Assembly: GCA_910587905.1 (NCBI GenBank)
Contig: CAJUOF010000030.1
Span: 1 to 12,821 of the forward strand
Origin: an uncultured Lachnospiraceae bacterium
Lineage (GTDB): Bacteria > Bacillota_A > Clostridia > Lachnospirales > Lachnospiraceae
DNA: 12,821 bases
Direction of reading: 5' to 3'
The position numbers and the translations under genes are program-made. Below, piece after piece: positions 1 to 6,912 of this stretch (positions are counted from its first letter, which is position 1; each line of letters starts with the position of its first letter). The notes under the pieces are model-generated. The model ran no database searches. It had not been told where the DNA came from and worked only from the letters and a program-made list of their open reading frames with translations.

Positions 1-1196
1 ATGGACTTGGCTTTTCCAAGCACAAAGGATGTCGTCACATAATCCGCACAGATATAGCCTTCTTTGTCTTCCTCATAAATAATCTTAATCCATCTGAGTT
101 CTGCTTCTACGGGCTGCGTCTCCGTGGGCTGTTCTGCCACGGTCTGCGTCTCTGCCGGCGGCTCACTGGAAGGAATACTCTCTTCCACCGTCTCCGGAAT
201 CACCAGGGCTTCTGCCCCTACCGGTGCCTCCAAAGCCACCGGCATCTCCGGTTCAGCCGTCTCCGAACTCTCCGGAAGGGAATCAGGTTCCATCTGCTGT
301 CCCACAGCTTCCTGCACCTCAGGTGTCTCCTCCGCCTCAGGCGCCGCCACACTTTCTGTCTCCGGCATCACTTCCGTCTCGGGCTCAGCGGTCTCTTCCT
401 CCACGGACGGCTCCTCCGGTACAACCGGATAAGTCCCGTTCAGATCCACCATGCCGACCCAGGGAGAATCCAAAGATGCATCCGCTCTCACGCGGACCCC
501 CTCCTCTGTGACAGTCGCAACCTGTCTCAGAGATTCCTCTGCAAAATTCTGTGCCGCTTCACCGGATACCACATACTCATTGTGTACCCAGCCTTCCACA
601 CCGCCGGAGGAAATTCTCGTCCATCCCTCTGATACCTCCAGGACATCCCCGGCGCTTCCTTCATACAAGCGCCCAACAATCTCGCTGTCCTCCGAAGGCT
701 CCAAACGAATATTCAGATAGGTATCTGTCACTGTGGTGACCACCTTGTTCTCCAGCTCCGGAGCAATGATATCTGCTGCCTGCGTTTCCGCCGGCTCCAA
801 AGCTGCCGTCTCGGCCGGTGCCCCGTCCGTCTGTACGGACTGCCCATTTTGTGCCGTTGTTTTGTAATCTGCAGCGCCGCCCTTCACAGATGCCCCGGCG
901 ATCCTCGCCGCCATGGCTTCCGTCTGTGCTTCCTGACTTTCGGAAGCTTCTACGCTTTGCTGACTGTCGCTTTCTGTACTCTTTATCGTAGCCTTTACAA
1001 TTTCTCTCGTATTTTCTTCCAGTGAGGTTTTCCTGATGTCTTGGATTTCCCCTTGTGACTCCGGCGGCCCCTCTGCGGACGCCACCGTCATGGCATCCCC
1101 TGCGGACGCGCTGTCCGGATTCCCACAGGAAATCAGAGTACAAAGCAATGAACCGATGATAAAGCACAAAATGATGCTTCTCTTTCTGGTTAACAT
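1..1196 (-). CDS. SH3b-domain lipoprotein, probable cell-wall hydrolase (3' end off the left edge)
   Basis: Partial gene: 398 codons are visible, the frame stays open to the window edge, and the C-terminus is missing. The start is the ATG at 1196, preceded 4 nt away by AAGGAGGTG. Residues 1-24 form a lipoprotein signal: a basic N-terminus (RKR), a hydrophobic stretch, and the lipobox L-I-S-C with the lipidated Cys at 24, so the product should sit on the outer face of the membrane. Residues 25-150 are low-complexity Ser/Glu/Ala-rich linker. A bacterial SH3 domain spans about 154-210 (N-I-R, then G-W-T-R-I, then G-W-V-H-N-E-Y-V). A second SH3b starts at about 226 (V-R-V-R-A-D), is interrupted at about 260 by some 105 Glu/Pro/Thr-rich residues, and resumes at 367-390 (W-I-K-I ... 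G-Y-I-C-A-D-Y-V). In Clostridia this architecture usually ends in an NlpC/P60 (C40) peptidase domain, which would lie outside the window, so the hydrolase role is inference. The gene is transcribed alone behind its own promoter and a WalR-type box. Confidence 0.85.
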   Translation of the reverse strand, partial: MLTRKRSIILCFIIGSLLCTLISCGNPDSASAGDAMTVASAEGPPESQGEIQDIRKTSLEENTREIVKATIKSTESDSQQSVEASESQEAQTEAMAARIAGASVKGGAADYKTTAQNGQSVQTDGAPAETAALEPAETQAADIIAPELENKVVTTVTDTYLNIRLEPSEDSEIVGRLYEGSAGDVLEVSEGWTRISSGGVEGWVHNEYVVSGEAAQNFAEESLRQVATVTEEGVRVRADASLDSPWVGMVDLNGTYPVVPEEPSVEEETAEPETEVMPETESVAAPEAEETPEVQEAVGQQMEPDSLPESSETAEPEMPVALEAPVGAEALVIPETVEESIPSSEPPAETQTVAEQPTETQPVEAELRWIKIIYEEDKEGYICADYVTTSFVLGKAKS

Positions 1197-1248
1197 TGTA
1201 CACCTCCTTGTGACTTGTTGTAACCATTCTGACTCACATTGGCCTGAA

Positions 1249-1277
1249 ATATTAAGCCTCTGGGTCAATTGTTACAA
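1249..1277 (-). promoter_or_regulatory. possible second promoter for the lipoprotein gene
   Basis: On the minus strand, TTGTAA (1277-1272) is followed after exactly 17 bp by TAATAT (1254-1249). Each hexamer matches the sigma-A consensus at 4 of 6 positions. Transcription would start near 1242, giving a leader of about 45 nt. The -35 lies inside the WalR-like box, which is where a response regulator could touch polymerase. This is weaker than the promoter at 1293-1321 and may be fortuitous. Confidence 0.35.
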
Positions 1278-1287
1278 CTTTGTTACA
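1271..1287 (-). promoter_or_regulatory. WalR (YycF)-type direct-repeat box
   Basis: The minus strand reads TGTAAC-AAAGT-TGTAAC, two identical hexamers with 5 bp between them. This matches the published Firmicute WalR consensus TGT(A/T)A(A/T/C)-N5-TGT(A/T)A(A/T/C) at every defined position. It lies just downstream of the -10 of the strong promoter, around its predicted start, and overlaps the -35 of the weaker one. WalRK controls cell-wall hydrolase genes in Bacillus and Staphylococcus, which fits the downstream SH3b lipoprotein. Regulation itself is inference. Confidence 0.55.
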
Positions 1288-1292
1288 CCGTC

Positions 1293-1321
1293 ATCATAAC
1301 ACCAACTTTTCTATTTGTCAA
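1293..1321 (-). promoter_or_regulatory. strong sigma-A-type promoter of the lipoprotein gene
   Basis: On the minus strand a perfect -35, TTGACA (1321-1316), is followed after 17 bp by the -10 TATGAT (1298-1293), a 5-of-6 match. Transcription should begin near 1286, leaving a 5' leader of about 90 nt before the ATG at 1196. The predicted start falls inside the WalR-like box, so a bound regulator could block this promoter. Confidence 0.75.
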
Positions 1322-1460
1322 CCATTTCCCACTTCGCTCTTTTTTTCCGCCCTTTTTCGACTTTTCATCACCACTTTAGCTCTATTACAGATTTTTCAGT
1401 CTCCTGCACAAAAAAGAATAGACATCCGACTCCGTCATTTCCCAAAAACACTATATATAG

Positions 1461-1508
1461 AAAAGCACTTTTCCCAAAACACAAGTATCTGTGCTCCGCG
1501 AAAAGTGC
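1461..1508 (-). terminator. probable Rho-independent terminator after the RNA methyltransferase gene
   Basis: A perfect 9-bp inverted repeat: in the minus-strand RNA, GCACUUUUC (1508-1500) pairs with GAAAAGUGC (1473-1465) and is followed directly by UUUUC. The 26-nt loop can form a small inner hairpin (CACA/UGUG). It begins 25 nt past the methyltransferase stop, where an operon terminator is expected. The T-run is short and the loop long, so efficiency may be modest. Confidence 0.6.
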
Positions 1509-1532
1509 CCTTGTCGTTGACTGATCTTCGTT

Positions 1533-2318
1533 TCAACCCGATTGCTGCCGTCTCTGGCGAGCCGCCTCATACATGAGAACCGATGCCGCCACCGCCGCAT
1601 TCAGGGACTCCACCTGCCCCTTCATCGGGATTTTTATTAAAAAATTGGCGGCAGAGGAAAGTTTTTCCGAAAGTCCTGCCGCCTCATTGCCAATGAGAAA
1701 TGCCGACGGTTTTCCGTAATCTGCCTCCTCGTAATTCTTCTCTCCGCCAAGATGGGCCGCATAGGAGGCAATCCCCACTTTGTGACATTTGCCCAGCACA
1801 TCCGACAAGTCATTGCAGACTGCAAAGGGCATCCGGTAAATGGAACCCATCGTGGAGCGAACTACTTTGGGATTATAAGCATCCACCCCATCCCGGCTCA
1901 TGAGGATGCCGGTCACTCCCGCCCCCTCCCCGGCCCGAAACATGGTCCCCAGGTTACCCGGATCCTGTATATTTTCCAAAAACAACAGCAGCGCTCTTCC
2001 CTTTCCTGAAAAATCCTCTTTTTTCCACTCCATGGCCTTCACCACAGCCAGAACTCCTTGCGGCGTCTGCGTGTCAGCCATGGCCTTAAACGCCTGGTCA
2101 GATACCACCGTAAACGAAATCCCCCGGAGCGTTTCCTCGCCCCCCTGCTCCAGAAAGGAATCGGAAGCATAGACAGAAAGGATCCTCTCCCGCGGAGCCT
2201 CCCGCACCATCTTGATCCCTTCCACAACAAAAGCTCCCTGCTCTCTCCGATATCTCGCCTTTTTTTGAAGGGCTGCCACCTGCTTTACCTGACTGCTTTT
2301 TGCGCTGTCGATCCTCAT
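1533..2318 (-). CDS. TrmH/SpoU family RNA 2'-O-methyltransferase
   Basis: A SPOUT-class methyltransferase that uses S-adenosylmethionine to methylate a ribose 2'-OH in rRNA or tRNA; the target base cannot be read from sequence. At 261 residues it has the usual size. An N-terminal substrate-binding domain (about 15-95, with V-V-E-G-I near 31-35) precedes the knotted catalytic domain. Motif 1 is at 116-134 (E-N-I-Q-D-P-G-N-L-G-T, with the expected Arg at 128). Motif 2 is at 149-164 (N-P-K-V-V-R-S-T-M-G). Motif 3 is at 209-250 (I-G-N-E-A-A-G-L-S, then I-P-M, then S-L-N-A-A-V-A). The ATG at 2318 overlaps the ktrA stop in an ATGA arrangement, so translation is probably coupled. It is the last gene of its operon. 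It resembles the B. subtilis YsgA/RlmB group, but I do not assign a specific orthologue. Confidence 0.93.
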   Translation of the reverse strand: MRIDSAKSSQVKQVAALQKKARYRREQGAFVVEGIKMVREAPRERILSVYASDSFLEQGGEETLRGISFTVVSDQAFKAMADTQTPQGVLAVVKAMEWKKEDFSGKGRALLLFLENIQDPGNLGTMFRAGEGAGVTGILMSRDGVDAYNPKVVRSTMGSIYRMPFAVCNDLSDVLGKCHKVGIASYAAHLGGEKNYEEADYGKPSAFLIGNEAAGLSEKLSSAANFLIKIPMKGQVESLNAAVAASVLMYEAARQRRQQSG

Positions 2319-2965
2319 AAAAGCTCCCGTTCCAGATCCTTGTTGCTTCCAATAATGATAAAGGTCTCATGCCCTTCCAGGACTCGGTCCGGATCCACGA
2401 TCAGGACAATGTCCTCCAGGTCACCTTTTCTGGCAATGATATTGATTCCCTTTTTCCGAAGATTCAGCTCCCTGATGCTCTTACCGACCCATTTGGAAGG
2501 AACCTCAATCTCCACCATGCTGAATTTCTTGGAGAGCTCAATGGTGTCGAGGAAATTGCCGGAAGCCAAGTTCCGCCCCAATCGGATTCCCGTGGCCTTT
2601 TCCGGGAAAATCACCTGGTCGGCCCCCACCTTTTTCAACACTGCCGCATGCATATCGCTGTTGGCTTTGGCCAGCACATAGGGAACGCCGCTTTCTTTTG
2701 CGCAGATCGTCGCCATAATGCTGGCCTCCAGATTTTCTCCGATCCCCACGATCACACCGTCCATATTTTGGACTCCAAAGGAACGTACCACCGCCTGGTC
2801 GGCCACATTGGCACAGGCCGCATGGGTGACATACTCTGAAATGTTCTGCACCCGGTCTTCCCTGCTGTCCACCGCCAACACCTGACAGCCGCTTTCCTCC
2901 AGTGTGATCGCAATACTACTCCCAAATTCTCCCAGCCCAAAGACTGCAAATTCCTTTTTCGCCAT
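2315..2965 (-). CDS. ktrA: KtrA/TrkA-type regulatory subunit of potassium uptake
   Basis: A cytosolic RCK protein that forms a ring under the KtrB/TrkH channel and gates it with nucleotide; in many Firmicutes its C-terminal domain also binds c-di-AMP. It has 216 residues (B. subtilis KtrA is of similar size). The TrkA_N Rossmann domain covers 5-125, with G-L-G-E-F-G at 10-15 and an acidic residue (Asp33) ending strand 2, the usual NAD(H)/ATP ribose contact. The TrkA_C domain covers about 145-216. The start is the ATG at 2965, which has an AGGCGG ribosome binding site 7-8 nt upstream. An in-frame ATG at 2998 has no such site and adds an unconserved tail. It lies downstream of ktrB across a 129-bp gap and overlaps the methyltransferase start by 4 bp. 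Confidence 0.93.
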   Translation of the reverse strand: MAKKEFAVFGLGEFGSSIAITLEESGCQVLAVDSREDRVQNISEYVTHAACANVADQAVVRSFGVQNMDGVIVGIGENLEASIMATICAKESGVPYVLAKANSDMHAAVLKKVGADQVIFPEKATGIRLGRNLASGNFLDTIELSKKFSMVEIEVPSKWVGKSIRELNLRKKGINIIARKGDLEDIVLIVDPDRVLEGHETFIIIGSNKDLERELL

Positions 2966-3094
2966 TTTTTGTCCGCCTTTCCTGACAAAATGATTCAAAA
3001 TCTGCTATAACGGCACATTATGTCTTATTGTGAAATTTTTTTGTTTCTTTTTATCTTAATAAATTTCTTACGTGCTGCTCGGACACGTCAAAAT
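2966..3094 (-). other. ktrB-ktrA intergenic spacer with a small dyad
   Basis: 129 bp separate two genes whose products form one complex. On the minus strand it holds ACGTG (3088-3084) and its inverse CACGT (3074-3070), a 5-bp stem with a possible extra G-U pair. No T-run follows, so it is a poor terminator. An A-rich run comes next, then the ktrA ribosome binding site. I see no convincing promoter; TTCACA-18-TTATAG is too weak to annotate. Confidence 0.4.
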
Positions 3095-4477
3095 TCATCC
3101 AATCAAGATGCGCTCCTCCGGAAGAGAAATACTCTGCTCTTTCCCTTTCCGTTTCATGGCCAGAGCCAAGGCCAACGTCACCGGCCCAATCCGCCCAATG
3201 TACATGACCACGATGATAACCAGTTTTCCGGCGACACTCAAGCCGGAGGTGATCCCCCTGGTCAGCCCTACCGTCCCCATGGCCGACATCACCTCATAGA
3301 CCGTATCTTTAAATTCCAGGCCATCCGTGGCGAACAAGAGAAACGATGCCCCGATCACCACCATAAGCGCGAGTCCCACTACTGTCAGAGCAGTCCTTCC
3401 CGAATCTGCCGAAATCCGTCGCTTCATAAATTCCGTCTCCCGCTTTCCTCGGACTGTGGACAGCATAATCAGAAGCAAGATTCCCACCGTGGTGGTCTTG
3501 ATCCCTCCTGCCGTTCCTGCGGGGGAACCTCCAATCAGCATCAGGATCATCGTCAAAAGGGTAGAACCCTCCGTCAAATTCGCCTGAGGAATGGTCTCAA
3601 AACCCGCGGTCCTCGTAGTCACCGACTGAAACAGCGAAGCCATCACCTTGCTCCCCGTGTCCATGTTTCCGATAGTCGCCGGATTTCGGTATTCGAAAAG
3701 AAAGAACAGCAAGGCTCCACCGAGCACCAGGGCTGTTGTCATAATCAACACCAGCTTCGTATGGATGGTGAGATTCGCCACAAACCCCCGCTTATGCTCC
3801 TTCCGTTCCCGCCAGGAGTCAATGAGATTCCACCAGACAATAAAACCGAGACCGCTCAAAAGAATCAGAAGCATCGTTGTGATATTGATCACCGGGTTTT
3901 GGGCGTAGGCGCGGAGACTGGTCTCCCCCAACACATCCATCCCTGCATTGCAAAAAGCGGAAACCGCATTGAATATGGATTTCCAAAGTCCCGGAAAAAA
4001 GCCATATTCAGGAATAAACACGGTTGCATAGCAAAGAGCCCCGATTCCCTCCAGCAAGAAGGTCCCCTTCACAATCCGCACCACCAGCCTAACCAGACCG
4101 GAAAGGGTATCCATATTATAGGTTTCCTGGATCAGCATCCTGTCTTTTAACGTGATCTTTCGTCCCACCAAGATCAGAACACACATCGCCGCCGTAATCA
4201 CGCCAAGGCCGCCGAGCTGCGCCAGAATGAGAATCACCACCTGTCCGAACAAGCTCCAATGGGTCGCCGTCGTCACCGTCACAAGCCCTGTCACACAGAT
4301 ACTGGTGGTCGCCGTAAACAGTGCATCAATGGGATCTGTCCAGGTTCCGTCTGCCGAGGAAATCGGCAGCATCAAAAAGAAGGCCCCCACCAGGATCGCT
4401 GCTGCAAAGCCCAGTGCGATGATTCTGGTGGTGCTGAGCCCTCGTTTCTTTTTCAGAAGAATTTTCTTTTCTTTCAT
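3095..4477 (-). CDS. ktrB: KtrB/TrkH family potassium channel subunit
   Basis: The membrane subunit of a Ktr-type K+ (Na+-coupled in some members) uptake system. It has 460 residues with hydrophobic segments throughout and a basic N-terminus (MKEKKILLKKKR). All four pore loops with their selectivity-filter glycines are present: C-V-T-G at 61-64, C-N-A-G at 176-179, T-R-T-A-G-F at 288-293 and G-T-V-G at 401-404. The Gly/Ser/Thr-rich intramembrane gate loop of the third repeat is at 316-330 (G-G-S-P-A-G-T-A-G-G-I-K). The start at 4477 lies 15 nt after the apt stop, with only a weak GACGG-like binding site, so translation may depend partly on apt. The partner ktrA follows. Assignment to KtrB rather than proteobacterial TrkH rests on length and the single-RCK partner. 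Confidence 0.94.
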   Translation of the reverse strand: MKEKKILLKKKRGLSTTRIIALGFAAAILVGAFFLMLPISSADGTWTDPIDALFTATTSICVTGLVTVTTATHWSLFGQVVILILAQLGGLGVITAAMCVLILVGRKITLKDRMLIQETYNMDTLSGLVRLVVRIVKGTFLLEGIGALCYATVFIPEYGFFPGLWKSIFNAVSAFCNAGMDVLGETSLRAYAQNPVINITTMLLILLSGLGFIVWWNLIDSWRERKEHKRGFVANLTIHTKLVLIMTTALVLGGALLFFLFEYRNPATIGNMDTGSKVMASLFQSVTTRTAGFETIPQANLTEGSTLLTMILMLIGGSPAGTAGGIKTTTVGILLLIMLSTVRGKRETEFMKRRISADSGRTALTVVGLALMVVIGASFLLFATDGLEFKDTVYEVMSAMGTVGLTRGITSGLSVAGKLVIIVVMYIGRIGPVTLALALAMKRKGKEQSISLPEERILIG

Positions 4478-4492
4478 AATTTTACCGTCGGC

Positions 4493-5017
4493 TTATTTCC
4501 CTTCGTAGCAAATCACGCTGGAAACATCGTATCCTGTCAGCTTCTCCCGTCCTTTAAGACCTGCCAATTCCATGACGAAGCTGATCTTCACCACTTCTCC
4601 GCCAAGACTCTCCACCAGTTTGGTGATCGCCTCGATGGTACCGCCCGTGGCAATCAGGTCGTCGATGATGACCACTCTCTGACCAGGCTGAATGGAATCC
4701 TTGTGCATCTCGATGACCGCGCTTCCGTATTCCAATTCATATTCCATCTCCACAGTCTCACAGGGCAGTTTGCCTTTCTTCCTCACCGGCACAAAGGCCT
4801 TGTGGAGATTGTAAGCAATGGGAACACCGAAAATAAAGCCTCTGGACTCCGGTCCCACCACCACGTCAAAATCGATCCCCTCTAAAGTCTCCTGCAAAAG
4901 ATCAATGGCCAGATGAAGGCCGTCTGCATCCTGCAAAATCGAGGTGACATCCCGGAAAATAATGCCCTCCTCCGGAAAATCCGGAATGCTTCTCACGTAC
5001 TCTTCTATTTTCTTCAT
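4493..5017 (-). CDS. apt: adenine phosphoribosyltransferase
   Basis: Purine salvage enzyme: adenine + PRPP gives AMP + pyrophosphate, in the cytosol. It has 174 residues, the normal size for the family. The type I PRTase PRPP motif is at 115-127 (V-V-I-I-D-D-L-I-A-T-G-G-T). The upstream G-P-E-S-R-G-F (55-61) and F-R-D-V-T (21-25) are family signatures. The start is the ATG at 5017, because GGAGGGG lies 6 nt upstream; an in-frame ATG at 5032 actually overlaps that binding site. A consensus promoter sits in the recJ-apt gap, so apt, and probably ktrB, ktrA and the methyltransferase gene, can be transcribed independently of recJ. Confidence 0.97.
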   Translation of the reverse strand: MKKIEEYVRSIPDFPEEGIIFRDVTSILQDADGLHLAIDLLQETLEGIDFDVVVGPESRGFIFGVPIAYNLHKAFVPVRKKGKLPCETVEMEYELEYGSAVIEMHKDSIQPGQRVVIIDDLIATGGTIEAITKLVESLGGEVVKISFVMELAGLKGREKLTGYDVSSVICYEGK

Positions 5018-5062
5018 GGTCTTCCCCTCCATTTCTGCGGTTTTTCCTCCGCGTCTCTTCCT

Positions 5063-5091
5063 ATTATAATATCCCCGGATTCCATTGGCAA
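5063..5091 (-). promoter_or_regulatory. sigma-A promoter of apt
   Basis: In the gap between recJ and apt the minus strand reads TTGCCA (5091-5086), a 17-bp spacer, then a perfect TATAAT (5068-5063). The predicted start near 5056 gives a leader of about 39 nt, ending in the strong apt ribosome binding site. Its position right after the recJ stop supports a real internal promoter. Confidence 0.8.
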
Positions 5092-5100
5092 CCGAAAATG

Positions 5101-6885
5101 CTATTTTCTCCCCTCGATCGCCATTCTTCCCTCAATCGCTTTCTTGCCCGCCTCCAGACGGTTTCCCAACTGACAGCTTAATATCTGCATCTGCATGGTT
5201 CGCCGCCCCATATATTCATGGAGCTCCGGATAATAGGTGACAGCGATCCGGTCTCCTTCTCGAACCAAAGCATCTGTTTCTGGTACATTTCGGAACATAA
5301 TTCCTTCTATGTTAAGCCCGTGCTCGTCCGACAGCAGAAACTTCAACACATTCTTATGTTTCCCAATTACACTTTTTTGCCGGACCAACAATCCCTTCTG
5401 GGCAAAGAGAGGCTTTTCATTTCCATTGCCAAAAGGCTCCAAAAGCTGAAACTCCGAGAGCAGCTCTTCTGTCACATAGGCGAAAGGCATCGGTACATCG
5501 ATCCATACCTGCTTGACAAAATCCCCCTCCGAAAGGCCACTGTCTCTGTTCAAGGCCATCCGAAAGGCTTCCAGATTTTCTTCCGGCACGGACAGCCCCG
5601 CAGCCATGGGATGGCCTCCGAAGGCTGTCAAATATTCCTGACAGCGAACCAGATGTTCGTACATGGAATAAGCCTCAATGCTTCTTCCGGAACCTTTCAA
5701 TCCCGCCTCCGCCTTTGTGACCACAAAGACGGGATGATTGTATTTTTCCCGAATTTTTCCGGCCACGATTCCCGCCAGGCTCTCGTGACATTCCGGCAGG
5801 TAAACCACATACACATCGTCCTGTTTGATCCCTGTTTCTTCTATATTATATATGGCAGCTTCTACGCTCTTTGCCGTCATATCCTTTCGCCTGTCATTCA
5901 ATTCCTTCAACTCCCAAGCCAGCTTTTCCGCCTCAGATTTTTTCTCCGAAAGAAGCAGAGCCAAGGATTTCTTTGCCGTGTCTAACCGTCCCCCCGCGTT
6001 GAGGCAGGGACCCAGGATGAAGCCTAAATGGTAACAGCCGAGAGCCGCCGCATTCAAGCCGTTCGCCTCGATGAGCGTCCGCAGTCCCAAAATCTGCGAA
6101 TCCGCCATCCGTCTAAGACCTTCCTTCACGAAGATCCGATTCTCTCCCCGAAGCAGCATCACATCGCACACTGTCGCCAAGGCCGCCGCCTCCACAAAGG
6201 GAGACAGCTCTTCCCTCGGAATTCCAAAGGTCTCATAGAGGGCCTGAGCCAGCTTATAAGCGATGGCCGCCCCGCAGAGCAGTTTAAAGGGATAGCTACA
6301 GCCGGACCGGTGCGGATTCACCACCACGTCCGCCGGAGGCAGGATTTCCCTCTTTTCCCCCGCCTCCATCTCCTCGAAGGGAACCTCGTGGTGATCCGTC
6401 ACCAACACCGTCATGCCCAGCTCCTTTGCATGGGCGATCTGGCTTTTCGCCGCGATCCCGTTGTCACAGGTCAGCAAAGTATCAATGCCGTCGGCCGCCG
6501 CCTCATCGATCAGCCGCACATTGATTCCATATCCGTCCTTAATCCTGTCGGGAATGTCATAGTCCACCTCGGCGCCCAGATGTCCCAGCGCCTGAACCAA
6601 AATATAGGTGGCGCAAATTCCATCCACATCATAATCTCCCACCACCCGGATGCTCTTGCCGCCACTTATTTTTCTCCCTAAAGTTTCTATCGTCTCCTCC
6701 ATCCCCTTCATCAAAAACGGAGAATCGCAGTCCTCCAGGGTTCCGTGGAGATACAGTTTGATATCCTCCGTCTCACTGATGTCCCGATTCCGAATCAGCC
6801 GCGCTGTCACCTGGTCGATGCCAAACCGCTCCGAAATCCCTCTGAAATCCGCCTTCTTCCCATATACACGCCACTGTTCCTGCAT
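5101..6885 (-). CDS. recJ: single-stranded-DNA-specific exonuclease RecJ
   Basis: A 5'-to-3' ssDNA exonuclease of the DHH phosphoesterase superfamily, used in recombinational repair and mismatch repair. It has 594 residues, typical of the shorter Clostridial RecJ. Mn2+-binding motifs are visible: G-D-Y-D-V-D-G at 83-89, C-D-N-G at 140-143, T-D-H-H at 163-166, and A-T-V-C-D with Asp241 followed by G-E-N-R. G-P-C-L-N-A-G-G-R lies at 292-300. The DHHA1 region carries G-S-G-R-S at 398-402 and F-G-G-H-P-M-A-A-G at 422-430, and an OB-like domain follows (about 455-570). The ATG at 6885 has AAAGAGGT 9 nt upstream. Only 27 nt separate it from the DUF1015 stop, so it is probably in the serine operon transcript. 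The extreme C-terminus is a tandem A-I-E-G-R repeat (583-593). Confidence 0.96.
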   Translation of the reverse strand: MQEQWRVYGKKADFRGISERFGIDQVTARLIRNRDISETEDIKLYLHGTLEDCDSPFLMKGMEETIETLGRKISGGKSIRVVGDYDVDGICATYILVQALGHLGAEVDYDIPDRIKDGYGINVRLIDEAAADGIDTLLTCDNGIAAKSQIAHAKELGMTVLVTDHHEVPFEEMEAGEKREILPPADVVVNPHRSGCSYPFKLLCGAAIAYKLAQALYETFGIPREELSPFVEAAALATVCDVMLLRGENRIFVKEGLRRMADSQILGLRTLIEANGLNAAALGCYHLGFILGPCLNAGGRLDTAKKSLALLLSEKKSEAEKLAWELKELNDRRKDMTAKSVEAAIYNIEETGIKQDDVYVVYLPECHESLAGIVAGKIREKYNHPVFVVTKAEAGLKGSGRSIEAYSMYEHLVRCQEYLTAFGGHPMAAGLSVPEENLEAFRMALNRDSGLSEGDFVKQVWIDVPMPFAYVTEELLSEFQLLEPFGNGNEKPLFAQKGLLVRQKSVIGKHKNVLKFLLSDEHGLNIEGIMFRNVPETDALVREGDRIAVTYYPELHEYMGRRTMQMQILSCQLGNRLEAGKKAIEGRMAIEGRK

Positions 6886-6912
6886 CGTTTATGTACCTCT
6901 TTGAATTTTCTT

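Larger units (their letters stand above)
1197..1532. other. 336-bp intergenic region between lipoprotein and RNA methyltransferase genes
   Basis: No gene is supported here. Reading on the minus strand it holds the terminator of the methyltransferase operon (1461-1508), a perfect 10-bp palindrome CTATATATAG (1451-1460), a purine-rich stretch of about 60 nt (roughly 1325-1385), a strong promoter (1293-1321), a WalR-like box (1271-1287), a second weaker promoter (1249-1277), and the ribosome binding site AAGGAGGTG (1201-1209) of the lipoprotein gene. Short plus-strand frames crossing it have no ribosome binding site and are not credible genes. Confidence 0.8.

Noticed and set aside
661..1227. 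188-codon minus-strand frame overlapping the lipoprotein gene
   Set aside because: Out of frame with the lipoprotein, Arg/Gly-rich, and its start is not preceded by a binding site. The lipoprotein frame has the signal peptide, SH3b motifs and the AAGGAGGTG site.
3001..3056. Possible plus-strand terminator (CACA/TGTG dyad followed by a T-run)
   Set aside because: The stem is only 4 bp, and no plus-strand gene exists for it to serve; the T-run is the complement of an A-rich spacer.
3020..4150. 376-codon open frame on the plus strand
   Set aside because: Antisense to ktrB, low in hydrophobic structure, His/Gln/Arg-rich, no ribosome binding site. A shadow of ktrB.
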